DNA of 11,056 nucleotides. It comes from Acidithiobacillus sp. (GTDB lineage Bacteria; Pseudomonadota; Gammaproteobacteria; Acidithiobacillales; Acidithiobacillaceae). Shown piece after piece: positions 1 to 5,335 of the stretch. The stretch spans positions 1 to 11,056 of the forward strand of contig DAIAVG010000028.1 of assembly GCA_027445725.1 (NCBI GenBank), in the 5' to 3' direction. The notes beneath the pieces were generated by a model. It made no database searches. It was given only the letters and a program-made list of their open reading frames with translations, and was not told the DNA's origin. The translations under genes were made by a program, and so were the position numbers. How positions within the stretch are numbered: the first letter of the stretch is position 1; each line of letters starts with the position of its first letter.

Positions 1-300
1 GCCCAGGGCCGCCAGCGATTCGAGGTAGAGTTCCTGCAGGTTCACCGGATTAGGTTTGAGCACCGCTTGAAACTGATAGTAGTGCTGGAGACGATTGGGA
101 TTATTTCCGTAACGGCCATCCGTGGGACGCCGGGAGGGCTGCACATAGGCTGCCCGCCATGGCTCGGGGCCGATAGCCCGCAAGAAAGTGGCAGGGTGGA
201 AGGTACCGGCACCCACCGGCATATCCACGGGCTGGAGCAGAACACAGCCTTGATCGGCCCAGAAGCCTTGCAGCCGCTGGATGATTTCCTGGAAAGTCAT
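1..300 (-). CDS. glyQ: Glycyl-tRNA synthetase alpha subunit, N-terminal part (runs off the window)
   Basis: The catalytic alpha chain of the heterotetrameric bacterial glycyl-tRNA synthetase charges tRNA-Gly with glycine, together with the beta chain GlyS, in the cytoplasm. The 100 visible residues begin [19 protein letters not shown] and include [33 protein letters not shown] and [10 protein letters not shown], which are signature stretches of GlyQ (class II synthetase core). The ATG at 298-300 gives the usual N-terminus for the family. No strong Shine-Dalgarno is visible; a weak purine-rich stretch lies just upstream. The gene continues past position 1, and glyS would be expected beyond it. 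An 85-base gap with a promoter-like sequence separates it from the Roadblock gene upstream, so it is probably transcribed on its own as well as by read-through. Confidence 0.97.
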   Translation of the reverse strand, partial: MTFQEIIQRLQGFWADQGCVLLQPVDMPVGAGTFHPATFLRAIGPEPWRAAYVQPSRRPTDGRYGNNPNRLQHYYQFQAVLKPNPVNLQELYLESLAALG

Positions 301-326
301 ACGGATCTCTGACAGAGGTTTCGCGC

Positions 327-356
327 ATTATGGCCCAATGCAGCCAGTCCTGTGAA
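327..356 (-). promoter_or_regulatory. Candidate sigma70-type promoter for glyQ
   Basis: Read on the minus strand, TTCACA (351-356) and CATAAT (327-332) are separated by 18 bases, which is 5 of 6 matches to the -35 consensus and 5 of 6 to the -10 consensus. A transcript starting near 320 would have a leader of about 20 bases before the glyQ ATG. The rest of the 301-385 gap holds only a weak GGGC/GCCC inverted repeat without a T run, so no convincing terminator separates glyQ from the Roadblock gene upstream. Confidence 0.5.
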
Positions 357-385
357 GGGCGCCTTCCTTCCTGCCCGGAATGGCT

Positions 386-748
386 TCAAAGCAGTTCGGC
401 AATCCCCGAAGCCCCCCGCTTGGCGTCGAGAAATACCAGCCCAAGCTTCGCTTCTTTGCGCGCAATGACGGTCAGGACGGCATCCGGGCCAGCGTGAATA
501 AGCAGGACGTAGCCGTTATCGCCCTTGATCATGACCTGTTCCAACTCGCCCCGCGCCAGTTCTACGGCAGTACGGTCACCCAGGGAAAGCATCGCCGCCG
601 CCATGGCCCCGACCCGGTCTTCATCCATGGTGGAAGAAAGCAGTGAGGCGATAGTGAGGCCGTCGGTAGAAATCACGGCTGAGGCCTCGATGTCGGCAGA
701 AGACCCGTTCAGATCACTGAGGACGGATTTAAGCATTTCTTCACGCAT
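386..748 (-). CDS. Small Roadblock/LC7 domain protein (MglB/CvnB-like)
   Basis: This 120-aa protein is essentially one Roadblock/LC7 domain, a dimerising fold that binds and regulates small Ras-like GTPases. The diagnostic pattern is AVISTDGLTIASLL (residues 24-37), then a helix beginning DRVGAMAAAMLSLG, a strand around ELEQVMIKGDNGYVLLI, and a last strand AVLTVIARKEAKLGLVFLDA. Length and layout resemble the stand-alone Roadblock proteins of Streptomyces conservons (CvnB) and, more distantly, MglB of Myxococcus. The start at 748 is backed by AGGAG at 756-760 with 7-base spacing. It is the last gene of the minus-strand GTPase run, 50 bases after the 212-aa gene, and its likely partner is the GTPase at 1434-2000. 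Whether it acts as a GTPase-activating protein, exchange factor or scaffold cannot be told from sequence. Confidence 0.88.
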   Translation of the reverse strand: MREEMLKSVLSDLNGSSADIEASAVISTDGLTIASLLSSTMDEDRVGAMAAAMLSLGDRTAVELARGELEQVMIKGDNGYVLLIHAGPDAVLTVIARKEAKLGLVFLDAKRGASGIAELL

Positions 749-798
749 TTTTGTTCTCCTGATGACTTGATAATGGGGTGTATGAAAAGGATGTTGTT

Positions 799-1437
799 TT
801 AGCGATAGCGTTTATCTAAATCTTGTACCAGCGTAACGAAGGATTGATCCTGCAGGCGAGGCGTACCGCTGACGACGAGCATAAAACGTTGTTGACCGAT
901 GAATAATGGCCAGAATCCCAGCTCAGAGCGTCCTGCGGGATCGAGCAATCCCCAGGTCTCAGTGTTGACACGCAGGTTGTTTTTCAGCAAACGGCCATGC
1001 CTGGACTGCAGGGAGAGTAAATCTGCCGAAAGTCCGGCGAGTTCTTCCGCGGCTTCATGGGTGTAGCCGGCTGCGGCGAGATAAAAGCCATTTTCGTCGG
1101 CAAGGAGTGTCTTCTGTACATCCGAAAGTTGCGCGAGGAGAGGCGGTAACGCATCTTCCAGACGTTTATCTTCTTGCTGACGTGGATGTGCAGTGCCCCG
1201 TAATAAACCCAGTCGTTGCAGGCGGAAAATGCCGCGTAGGGCTTCGTCTTCGTTTGCCGCCTGAGTCCAGCGCTGTGCGGCCTTGATGCTAAAGGGGGCC
1301 CGGTGTCCTTCTCGTAAAATATGTAAAAGAACGGTCCGGTTTCCTTCCTGATCCGGGCTGGATGTGGCATAAAAAGCCCCGGCTGGCGTCACTTCACCAT
1401 AAAGATCAGCGCTAGTGGCGACCAGTTCGATACTCAT
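799..1437 (-). CDS. Two-part protein: possible winged helix plus divergent Roadblock-like domain
   Basis: This 212-aa protein has no family I can name with certainty. Residues about 35-81 (RTVLLHILREGHRAP through FRLQRLGLLRG) look like a small helical, winged-helix-type domain. Residues about 105-205 follow a Roadblock/LC7 pattern: QKTLLADENGFYLAAAGY (strand-turn-strand with a DxNG turn), the helix EAAEELAGLSADLLSLQ, then strands ending in a hydrophobic FMLVVSG. It is more divergent than the 120-aa Roadblock protein downstream. Its ATG overlaps the stop of the GTPase gene by four bases (ATGA), which indicates translational coupling and matched production with the GTPase. GGGGAT lies a few bases upstream. 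By position it could stand in for the CvnC (DUF742) component of conservons, but I see no firm sequence proof. A Roadblock-Roadblock heterodimer with the 120-aa protein is possible. Confidence 0.75.
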   Translation of the reverse strand: MSIELVATSADLYGEVTPAGAFYATSSPDQEGNRTVLLHILREGHRAPFSIKAAQRWTQAANEDEALRGIFRLQRLGLLRGTAHPRQQEDKRLEDALPPLLAQLSDVQKTLLADENGFYLAAAGYTHEAAEELAGLSADLLSLQSRHGRLLKNNLRVNTETWGLLDPAGRSELGFWPLFIGQQRFMLVVSGTPRLQDQSFVTLVQDLDKRYR

Positions 1438-2000
1438 AATTGATCCCCGATTCCAGGATCGATGGAGTAAAGAAGTGCCATAACCAGATTTTTAACGTCG
1501 TCCTTGTTACGACCATCCACTTCGAAAATCGGTGGAATGGGATTAAGCATCCGTAAATCAGCGGTCACTTCCGGGAGCATGCTGGCGTAGTCTGCTATCT
1601 GGGGCTGTGCCTGGACATCCGTTTTTGAAACCCCGATGACTACGGGAACGTCGACAATGAACTCTTTGAAGGCATGGAGAAAAAAGTGCAGATCTTTTTT
1701 TGGGTTAGGGCGGGTGTTGTCCAACATCAAGATGAGGCCTAGACCACCGGTGGTGAGAATATCCCACATGAAGTCGAAACGCTCCTGGCCAGGGGTGCCG
1801 TACAGGTGAATTTTAGTGTTCTCATCCAGCTTCAGTACGCCATAATCCATCGCCACGGTGGTGTGACCCTTGCGATTTAGCGTCATATCCGAAGCCTGGG
1901 CATCAGTGGAGATAATTGGAATATCTGACAATGCTGAAATGGCCGTTGTTTTGCCCACACCAACAGGACCGGTAAAGATGATTTTATTGTCTTCTCTCAC
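1434..2000 (-). CDS. Small Ras-like GTPase, conservon/MglA-type
   Basis: This 188-aa protein is a single P-loop GTPase domain. The Walker A is GPVGVGKT (11-18), a switch-I threonine sits in KGHTTVAMDYG (44-54), and the G3 region reads LYGTPGQERF (66-75). The guanine-specificity motif is SKTD (125-128), with Ser in place of the usual Asn or Thr. The G3 motif lacks the usual Asp (GTPG instead of DxxG). This variant, followed by ..FMW, is characteristic of the bacterial conservon GTPases (CvnD-type, annotated ATP/GTP-binding protein), so it should not be read as damage. The start is GTG at 1998-2000, supported by a strong AAGGAG at 2008-2013 with 7-base spacing. It lies between the receiver-like gene and the Roadblock-like gene, overlapping the latter by 4 bases. 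It probably cycles between GDP and GTP states to control localisation or motility machinery; that role is inferred from family and context. Confidence 0.93.
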   Translation of the reverse strand: MREDNKIIFTGPVGVGKTTAISALSDIPIISTDAQASDMTLNRKGHTTVAMDYGVLKLDENTKIHLYGTPGQERFDFMWDILTTGGLGLILMLDNTRPNPKKDLHFFLHAFKEFIVDVPVVIGVSKTDVQAQPQIADYASMLPEVTADLRMLNPIPPIFEVDGRNKDDVKNLVMALLYSIDPGIGDQL

Positions 2001-2007
2001 AACGGGG

Positions 2008-2013
2008 CTCCTT
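2008..2013 (-). promoter_or_regulatory. Strong Shine-Dalgarno fixing a GTG start
   Basis: AAGGAG on the minus strand lies 7 bases before the GTG at 1998-2000. It supports the GTG as the GTPase start, which places the P-loop at residues 11-18, the usual distance from the N-terminus in small GTPases. Confidence 0.75.
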
Positions 2014-2045
2014 CAATATAATTTTTGGCTAAGCGCTCTTTGCAT

Positions 2046-2071
2046 CCGCATTTTACAGTCCTGAAATGCGG
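2046..2071 (-). other. Hairpin spanning the stop codon of the receiver-like gene
   Basis: Read on the minus strand, CCGCATTT (2064-2071) and AAATGCGG (2046-2053) form a perfect 8-bp stem with a 10-base loop. The structure covers the TAA stop at 2053-2055 of the upstream gene and lies just ahead of the GTPase ribosome-binding site. No U-run follows, so it is not a classic intrinsic terminator. It could pause transcription or protect an mRNA 3' end. Confidence 0.45.
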
Positions 2072-3216
2072 GCAAGGAGTCGGCCCAAGAAGCTTCTTTT
2101 GGCCGCGGGTATTTCAGCAACTGTTGGCGCATTGGGCGTCGCTGGCTGGATGCGGTTATCGGGATTCTCTGCTGTGTTGTAGCGCAACAGTCCTAAGCTG
2201 TCTGCGGCTGCAAGAAAGTTGAAGAGATCATGAGGCTCGACGCGTAACATCTTCACCGTCAATGCCGGAGATGCCGGAGAACGGGCCAGAAAAGCCGCTA
2301 AACGCAGCGCGTCAGGCAGCATGGTAAGTCGCGTCAGGTTGGGCCATTGCTTCAATTGTACCGGAGCGTTGATCTGTAGTTGCTGGCTGAGACGTCCGTT
2401 AGCAGTCCATGCCCCCATTTGCCAGAGCAGAGACTGAAGGGTGAGGTGCCGTATGGATGCATGAGCGGGCACGTCAGTGTCCTTGGGGGCGCGCATTTGT
2501 AGCAGCGGATGCTCTTCTCGCGCCAGCGATTTGAGATGTTCATCGTCCGCTAGCAAGATGGCCTGATCTGCCATCGGGTCTAATCGCAGAATAACCTGTT
2601 GCTGGTCATTCACAATAATGGCTGACGACTGATCACGACGGATAATCTGTAAAAGTCCCAACAGACCCGCCTGAGGGTTGAAGTGACGTATTTCTTCAGA
2701 ACGCAGCAAGGGGGCCGGACGCGGCGTAGCGGCTGGCGCTGCGACGGGTTTTGGAACAGGCGGGTTTGCGGCGGCGGGCGATGGGACAACAGGCGTGGAC
2801 AGCGCGGGGATCGTGACCTCGGGCCGAATGGGCATGACCGTGGCGCCGTTCCTGCCTGCTGGTTTTCCGGGTGCAGGGCCACCATTCAGTAACGACTCCA
2901 GCGCTGGAAATAGGGTTTCCATACGTACAGGTTTCTGCAAAACCGGGAACATACTATCGGCTTGCGGGGAAACGCTCGTCAGGAGGATACGTTGTTCCGG
3001 TTGTTCGCTATGCAATCGATGAGCGATAGCCATACCCTCCGCACCATCCACATCAATGATGGTCATTGCAGGTGCTTGCGTATCACCCGCATCCAGCAGT
3101 TGATAATGGCGCCGGGTAAACATTTTGAAAGCCATACGGAAGACGGCTTCTTTGCGTGCATCCATCCCGATGCTGCGAACGAGGATACTATCGCTATTAG
3201 AGGGGTTTTTCGTCAT
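2053..3216 (-). CDS. Degenerate receiver-domain protein with Pro/Ala linker and unknown C-terminal domain
   Basis: This 387-aa protein starts with a receiver-like fold (residues about 10-110): strand ILVRSIG, strand MTIIDVDG with Asp55 where the phosphoacceptor would be, ILLTS with Thr80, and LQKPVRMETLF with the Lys95-Pro pair. The acidic pair normally found at the end of strand 1 is absent, so phosphorylation may be lost or altered. Residues about 112-170 are a Pro/Ala-rich flexible linker. Residues about 178-350 form a domain I cannot name, ending in a helical, winged-helix-like part (LRLAAFLARSP to DSLGLLRYN). I weigh a PATAN/DUF4388-like origin but cannot show it. A short basic tail (RSFLGRLLARISGL) could be an amphipathic helix. 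The ATG at 3214-3216 is preferred over a TTG two codons earlier, because AGGAT at 3223-3227 is well spaced only for the ATG. The gene follows the FimV-like gene by 9 bases. Confidence 0.82.
   Translation of the reverse strand: MTKNPSNSDSILVRSIGMDARKEAVFRMAFKMFTRRHYQLLDAGDTQAPAMTIIDVDGAEGMAIAHRLHSEQPEQRILLTSVSPQADSMFPVLQKPVRMETLFPALESLLNGGPAPGKPAGRNGATVMPIRPEVTIPALSTPVVPSPAAANPPVPKPVAAPAATPRPAPLLRSEEIRHFNPQAGLLGLLQIIRRDQSSAIIVNDQQQVILRLDPMADQAILLADDEHLKSLAREEHPLLQMRAPKDTDVPAHASIRHLTLQSLLWQMGAWTANGRLSQQLQINAPVQLKQWPNLTRLTMLPDALRLAAFLARSPASPALTVKMLRVEPHDLFNFLAAADSLGLLRYNTAENPDNRIQPATPNAPTVAEIPAAKRSFLGRLLARISGL
2262..2279 (-). repeat. Two tandem 9-base copies inside the receiver-like gene
   Basis: ATGCCGGAG is present twice back to back on the plus strand. 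On the coding strand it gives a doubled Ser-Pro-Ala in the stretch RSPASPALTV. It keeps the frame and could be a small slip-strand duplication in a loop. It has no evident function. Confidence 0.55.
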
Positions 3217-3222
3217 GATCAA

Positions 3223-3227
3223 ATCCT
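3223..3227 (-). promoter_or_regulatory. Shine-Dalgarno that decides the start of the receiver-like gene
   Basis: AGGAT on the minus strand overlaps the TAG stop of the FimV-like gene (3226-3228). Its AGGA lies 7 bases before the ATG at 3214-3216 but only one base before the alternative TTG at 3220-3222. The ATG is therefore the likely start, and the two genes appear to be translationally linked. Confidence 0.6.
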
Positions 3228-4710
3228 AAATGATCTGTCGTTGCGGGTAGCGCTGGAGGCGTTCAGCCAGGCTGAACATTTGGCGCATGATATCTTCATT
3301 GGGCGGCATATCCGTTGTAAGAATCGATTTGATGAACTGGGAAAAGCGCTCGCGGGCATCCATCCGTTCGTACATTTCGAGGAGCGGTCCATAATAAACG
3401 CTATGGTCCGGTTGAGCTAATGTGGCCTTCTCCAGAAGATCTACGGCTTCGTCTACCTGCCCATACTCCAGAAGCAGATTGAATTCCTCGATAATGCCGT
3501 CCTCGCTGCCCTTCGGAGTGATGTGATGATCGCGGCGAATTTCTTCTGTTACCAGCGGTGGACTGCTCATTGGTATGGCAGTGATCGGCAGATAAAGCCC
3601 GTACTGATCGGCTAGCCCGGCGAGAACATGCTCTTCTCCGTCGCTCTCGGTAAGAGGGGTCCACAGGTCATGCTTACCCAGTCGCTGGCCGCGGTGCAGC
3701 AATCGCGTTCGCAAAGCGCTGCCTGCACCCCACAAGGTTATATAGAGCTGAAGGAGGGATTCAGCGTAGGGGGCGCATCGCCGCTGGATGTAAAGCATCT
3801 CCAAAAGCGTAACCTGGAGGATGAGTTTGCGGGGATCGAGAATAAGGTTACGGCGTAACAGACGTTCGGCCTCAGGATATTGGTGGCACGTCAGCAAATG
3901 ACGTGCGGCACTGAGGGGCGAAATCAGCCCGGCCACTACCTCGTATTCCTCCTCATCCAGCGGCGTGATGTCATCGGACCCGGTCAGCAGTATGATGTCT
4001 GTGCCCGCAGGGCTGTTCTTTAAACCCCCGCCCGATAACTGCCCTGGTTTTGCAACAAATCCAGACAGATCCAGCGGTTCCGGGTTGACGATGGCTTGCT
4101 GCAACTCTCTTTGTGCACCTACGAGTGAGGAAGATGCCACTGATTGCGGTGCATGCGTAGCATGGGTGATGACTGCAGCAATTTGCGCGCTGCTCATCCC
4201 TAAATTCTCTGCAGTTACCCGCAATTGCAGGTTTTGCGGATCCAGTTTTAGCCCTTCCAAAACGAGATCCTGGACCTCCGCGCCAGGGATGGCACGCGAA
4301 TCATTGAGTTTTTCTAAAAGTTCAGCGAAGTGATCAATGTCGGGAATTTCACGATAGATCGAGAGGAGCCGACGCATCTGCTGAATATCATCGGGATTGT
4401 GATCCACGTACCAACTCAGGGACGTGGCAGCCTGTTCCAGGTGACCATAGGAAAGATAAATCTCCACCTCGTCAAGAATGCTGGTTTCATTGACCTGTAT
4501 AGAGGAAGTTGTTTCCGGTGTGTTGTTGGCTGGACCAGTTTTAATAGCCGAGACTGCTTGTGTCGCCACCCCCCTGCTCTCGCGGGCAGAGCGCAGCGTG
4601 CCCGCGACATTGAGAAGCTTTCGCCTGCGCAATACCTTCCACAACCCGGTCAAGACGACCAAGGCCACGAGGAAAGCTATAACAATCAGACTACCGAGGG
4701 GCAATCCCAT
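3226..4710 (-). CDS. Membrane-anchored FimV-like TPR-type repeat protein
   Basis: This 494-aa protein has one N-terminal membrane segment (residues about 6-25) followed by a basic stretch WKVLRRRKLL, which predicts a cytoplasmic C-terminal body. It carries three related TPR-like modules at about residues 78-136, 264-327 and 406-465. Each follows the pattern YG-x-x-x-x-A-x-x-x-L, then Pro, then a LL-x-x-Y helix and a final hydrophobic helix. Examples are YLSYGHLEQAATSL and LLEYGQVDEAVDLLEKA, and LLEMYERMDARERFSQF in module 3. This is the pattern of the cytoplasmic FimV repeats (DVYLAYGRxEQA type), which organise polar and type IV pilus machinery. The peptidoglycan-binding LysM part of true FimV is missing, and the linkers between modules are low-complexity. 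A weak GAG lies 9 bases before the ATG at 4708-4710. It heads the GTPase group, so a role as membrane scaffold for the GTPase and Roadblock proteins is a reasonable inference. Confidence 0.82.
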   Translation of the reverse strand: MGLPLGSLIVIAFLVALVVLTGLWKVLRRRKLLNVAGTLRSARESRGVATQAVSAIKTGPANNTPETTSSIQVNETSILDEVEIYLSYGHLEQAATSLSWYVDHNPDDIQQMRRLLSIYREIPDIDHFAELLEKLNDSRAIPGAEVQDLVLEGLKLDPQNLQLRVTAENLGMSSAQIAAVITHATHAPQSVASSSLVGAQRELQQAIVNPEPLDLSGFVAKPGQLSGGGLKNSPAGTDIILLTGSDDITPLDEEEYEVVAGLISPLSAARHLLTCHQYPEAERLLRRNLILDPRKLILQVTLLEMLYIQRRCAPYAESLLQLYITLWGAGSALRTRLLHRGQRLGKHDLWTPLTESDGEEHVLAGLADQYGLYLPITAIPMSSPPLVTEEIRRDHHITPKGSEDGIIEEFNLLLEYGQVDEAVDLLEKATLAQPDHSVYYGPLLEMYERMDARERFSQFIKSILTTDMPPNEDIMRQMFSLAERLQRYPQRQII

Positions 4711-4760
4711 GCAGGAATCTCGCTTCAGAATGAACGTGGTTTTGCTTCTTTGCCGCTATC

Positions 4761-4790
4761 AGCCCGGTAAATAGGCGTTTTACCGGTGCT
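4761..4790 (-). other. Hairpin between the 143-aa gene and the FimV-like gene
   Basis: CCGGTAAA (4764-4771) and TTTACCGG (4779-4786) form a perfect 8-bp inverted repeat with a 7-base loop. AGC/GCT flanks (4761-4763 and 4788-4790) extend the stem by 3 bp past one bulged base. It lies right after the stop of the 143-aa gene. No U-run follows on the minus strand, so it is not a standard intrinsic terminator. It may be an attenuator, an mRNA-stability element or an operator. I find no convincing sigma70 promoter for the FimV-like gene in 4711-4791. Confidence 0.5.
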
Positions 4791-4791
4791 G

Positions 4792-5223
4792 TCAATGTGC
4801 GAAGAGTTCGGCAATTTCATGGATACGCCTCGTGCTGGGACGCTTCGCAGTCGGAGAGGCATCTGCTGCCGCCGCGTAACCCGCGAATAATGCAGGCAAA
4901 GCATTTACGACGAGAGGGAGCCGTTCCCGACTCACCGTGGCCAGCCGCCATTCGGCACGCCATCCATGAACGGGATGGCTAGTGCAAATGGCGACACCCC
5001 AGCCGCCCTCCTGCACCGACCATTGATGCTCGGCGACGCACAATTGGTGCTGTTGCGGCGTGTGGTTCAGACCGACATAGGGGCCAGCATAGGTGATGCG
5101 CAGATCGCCAGCCAGATCAGCCAGCATATGATCAAGACGATGCAGCGCATCGCGTAACAGCTCACTGGAAGCAGGTCGACCGTCTGCTGCATTTTTCAAG
5201 AATATCAGGTGTGGTGATTCCAT
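4792..5223 (-). CDS. Uncharacterised 143-aa protein
   Basis: I do not recognise a family. The protein is soluble-looking, with no signal peptide. It opens with MESPHLIFLK, has an amphipathic helix around ELLRDALHRLDHMLADLAGDL (residues 21-41), then what look like beta strands: RITYAGPYVGL, HQWSVQEGGWGVAICTS and GWRAEWRLATV. It continues with a Leu/Pro/Ala-rich helix RERLPLVVNALPALFAGYAA and a basic tail KRPSTRRIHEIAELFAH. The start is very well supported: AAAAGGAGG at 5229-5237, five bases before the ATG, and a strong promoter just upstream. As first gene of the minus-strand run it may be co-transcribed with the GTPase module, but an 81-base gap with a hairpin follows, so functional linkage is uncertain. 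Reading-frame integrity and the expression signals argue that it is a real gene. Confidence 0.75.
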   Translation of the reverse strand: MESPHLIFLKNAADGRPASSELLRDALHRLDHMLADLAGDLRITYAGPYVGLNHTPQQHQLCVAEHQWSVQEGGWGVAICTSHPVHGWRAEWRLATVSRERLPLVVNALPALFAGYAAAADASPTAKRPSTRRIHEIAELFAH

Positions 5224-5241
5224 ACTCGCCTCCTTTTACTT

Positions 5242-5247
5242 TATAAT
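5242..5247 (+). promoter_or_regulatory. Perfect -10 hexamer facing the L,D-transpeptidase gene
   Basis: TATAAT on the plus strand overlaps the minus-strand -10 box through the 8-base palindrome ATAATTAT (5243-5250). No good -35 is found upstream; TTCCAT at 5218-5223 is poor. Initiation near 5254 would give a leader of about 80 bases before the ATG at 5336. A bidirectional promoter with shared -10 symmetry is plausible. I see no better plus-strand promoter in 5224-5335. Confidence 0.35.
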
Positions 5248-5274
5248 TATGACGGTAATGCAGTACGCTGCCAA
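5246..5274 (-). promoter_or_regulatory. Strong sigma70-type promoter for the 143-aa gene and probably the GTPase run
   Basis: On the minus strand, TTGGCA (5269-5274) and CATAAT (5246-5251) are exactly 17 bases apart, with 5 of 6 matches at each hexamer. Initiation near 5239 would give a leader of about 16 bases that contains the AAAAGGAGG ribosome-binding site. It is the best promoter in the window. Confidence 0.65.
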
Positions 5275-5335
5275 TGCGCGTGCGGTGGGTGGTGTTTCTT
5301 GCTTTTTCAATGTGCCGCAAACAGGAAACTAAATA

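Noticed and set aside
301..385. Intrinsic terminator between the Roadblock gene and glyQ
   Set aside because: Only a 4-bp GGGC/GCCC pair with a 12-base loop and no T run; too weak to call.
984..1370. Alternative minus frame of 128 codons within the 212-aa gene
   Set aside because: Low-complexity basic composition without motifs, no start signals; the coupled ATGA start and Roadblock pattern favour the 212-aa frame.
1861..2000. Missing G3 aspartate of the GTPase as a sign of an inactive pseudogene
   Set aside because: The GTPGQERF form is characteristic of conservon-type GTPases, and the P-loop and the rest of the domain are intact.
3220..3222. TTG as start of the receiver-like gene
   Set aside because: The Shine-Dalgarno AGGAT would be only about a base away; the ATG at 3214-3216 has normal spacing.
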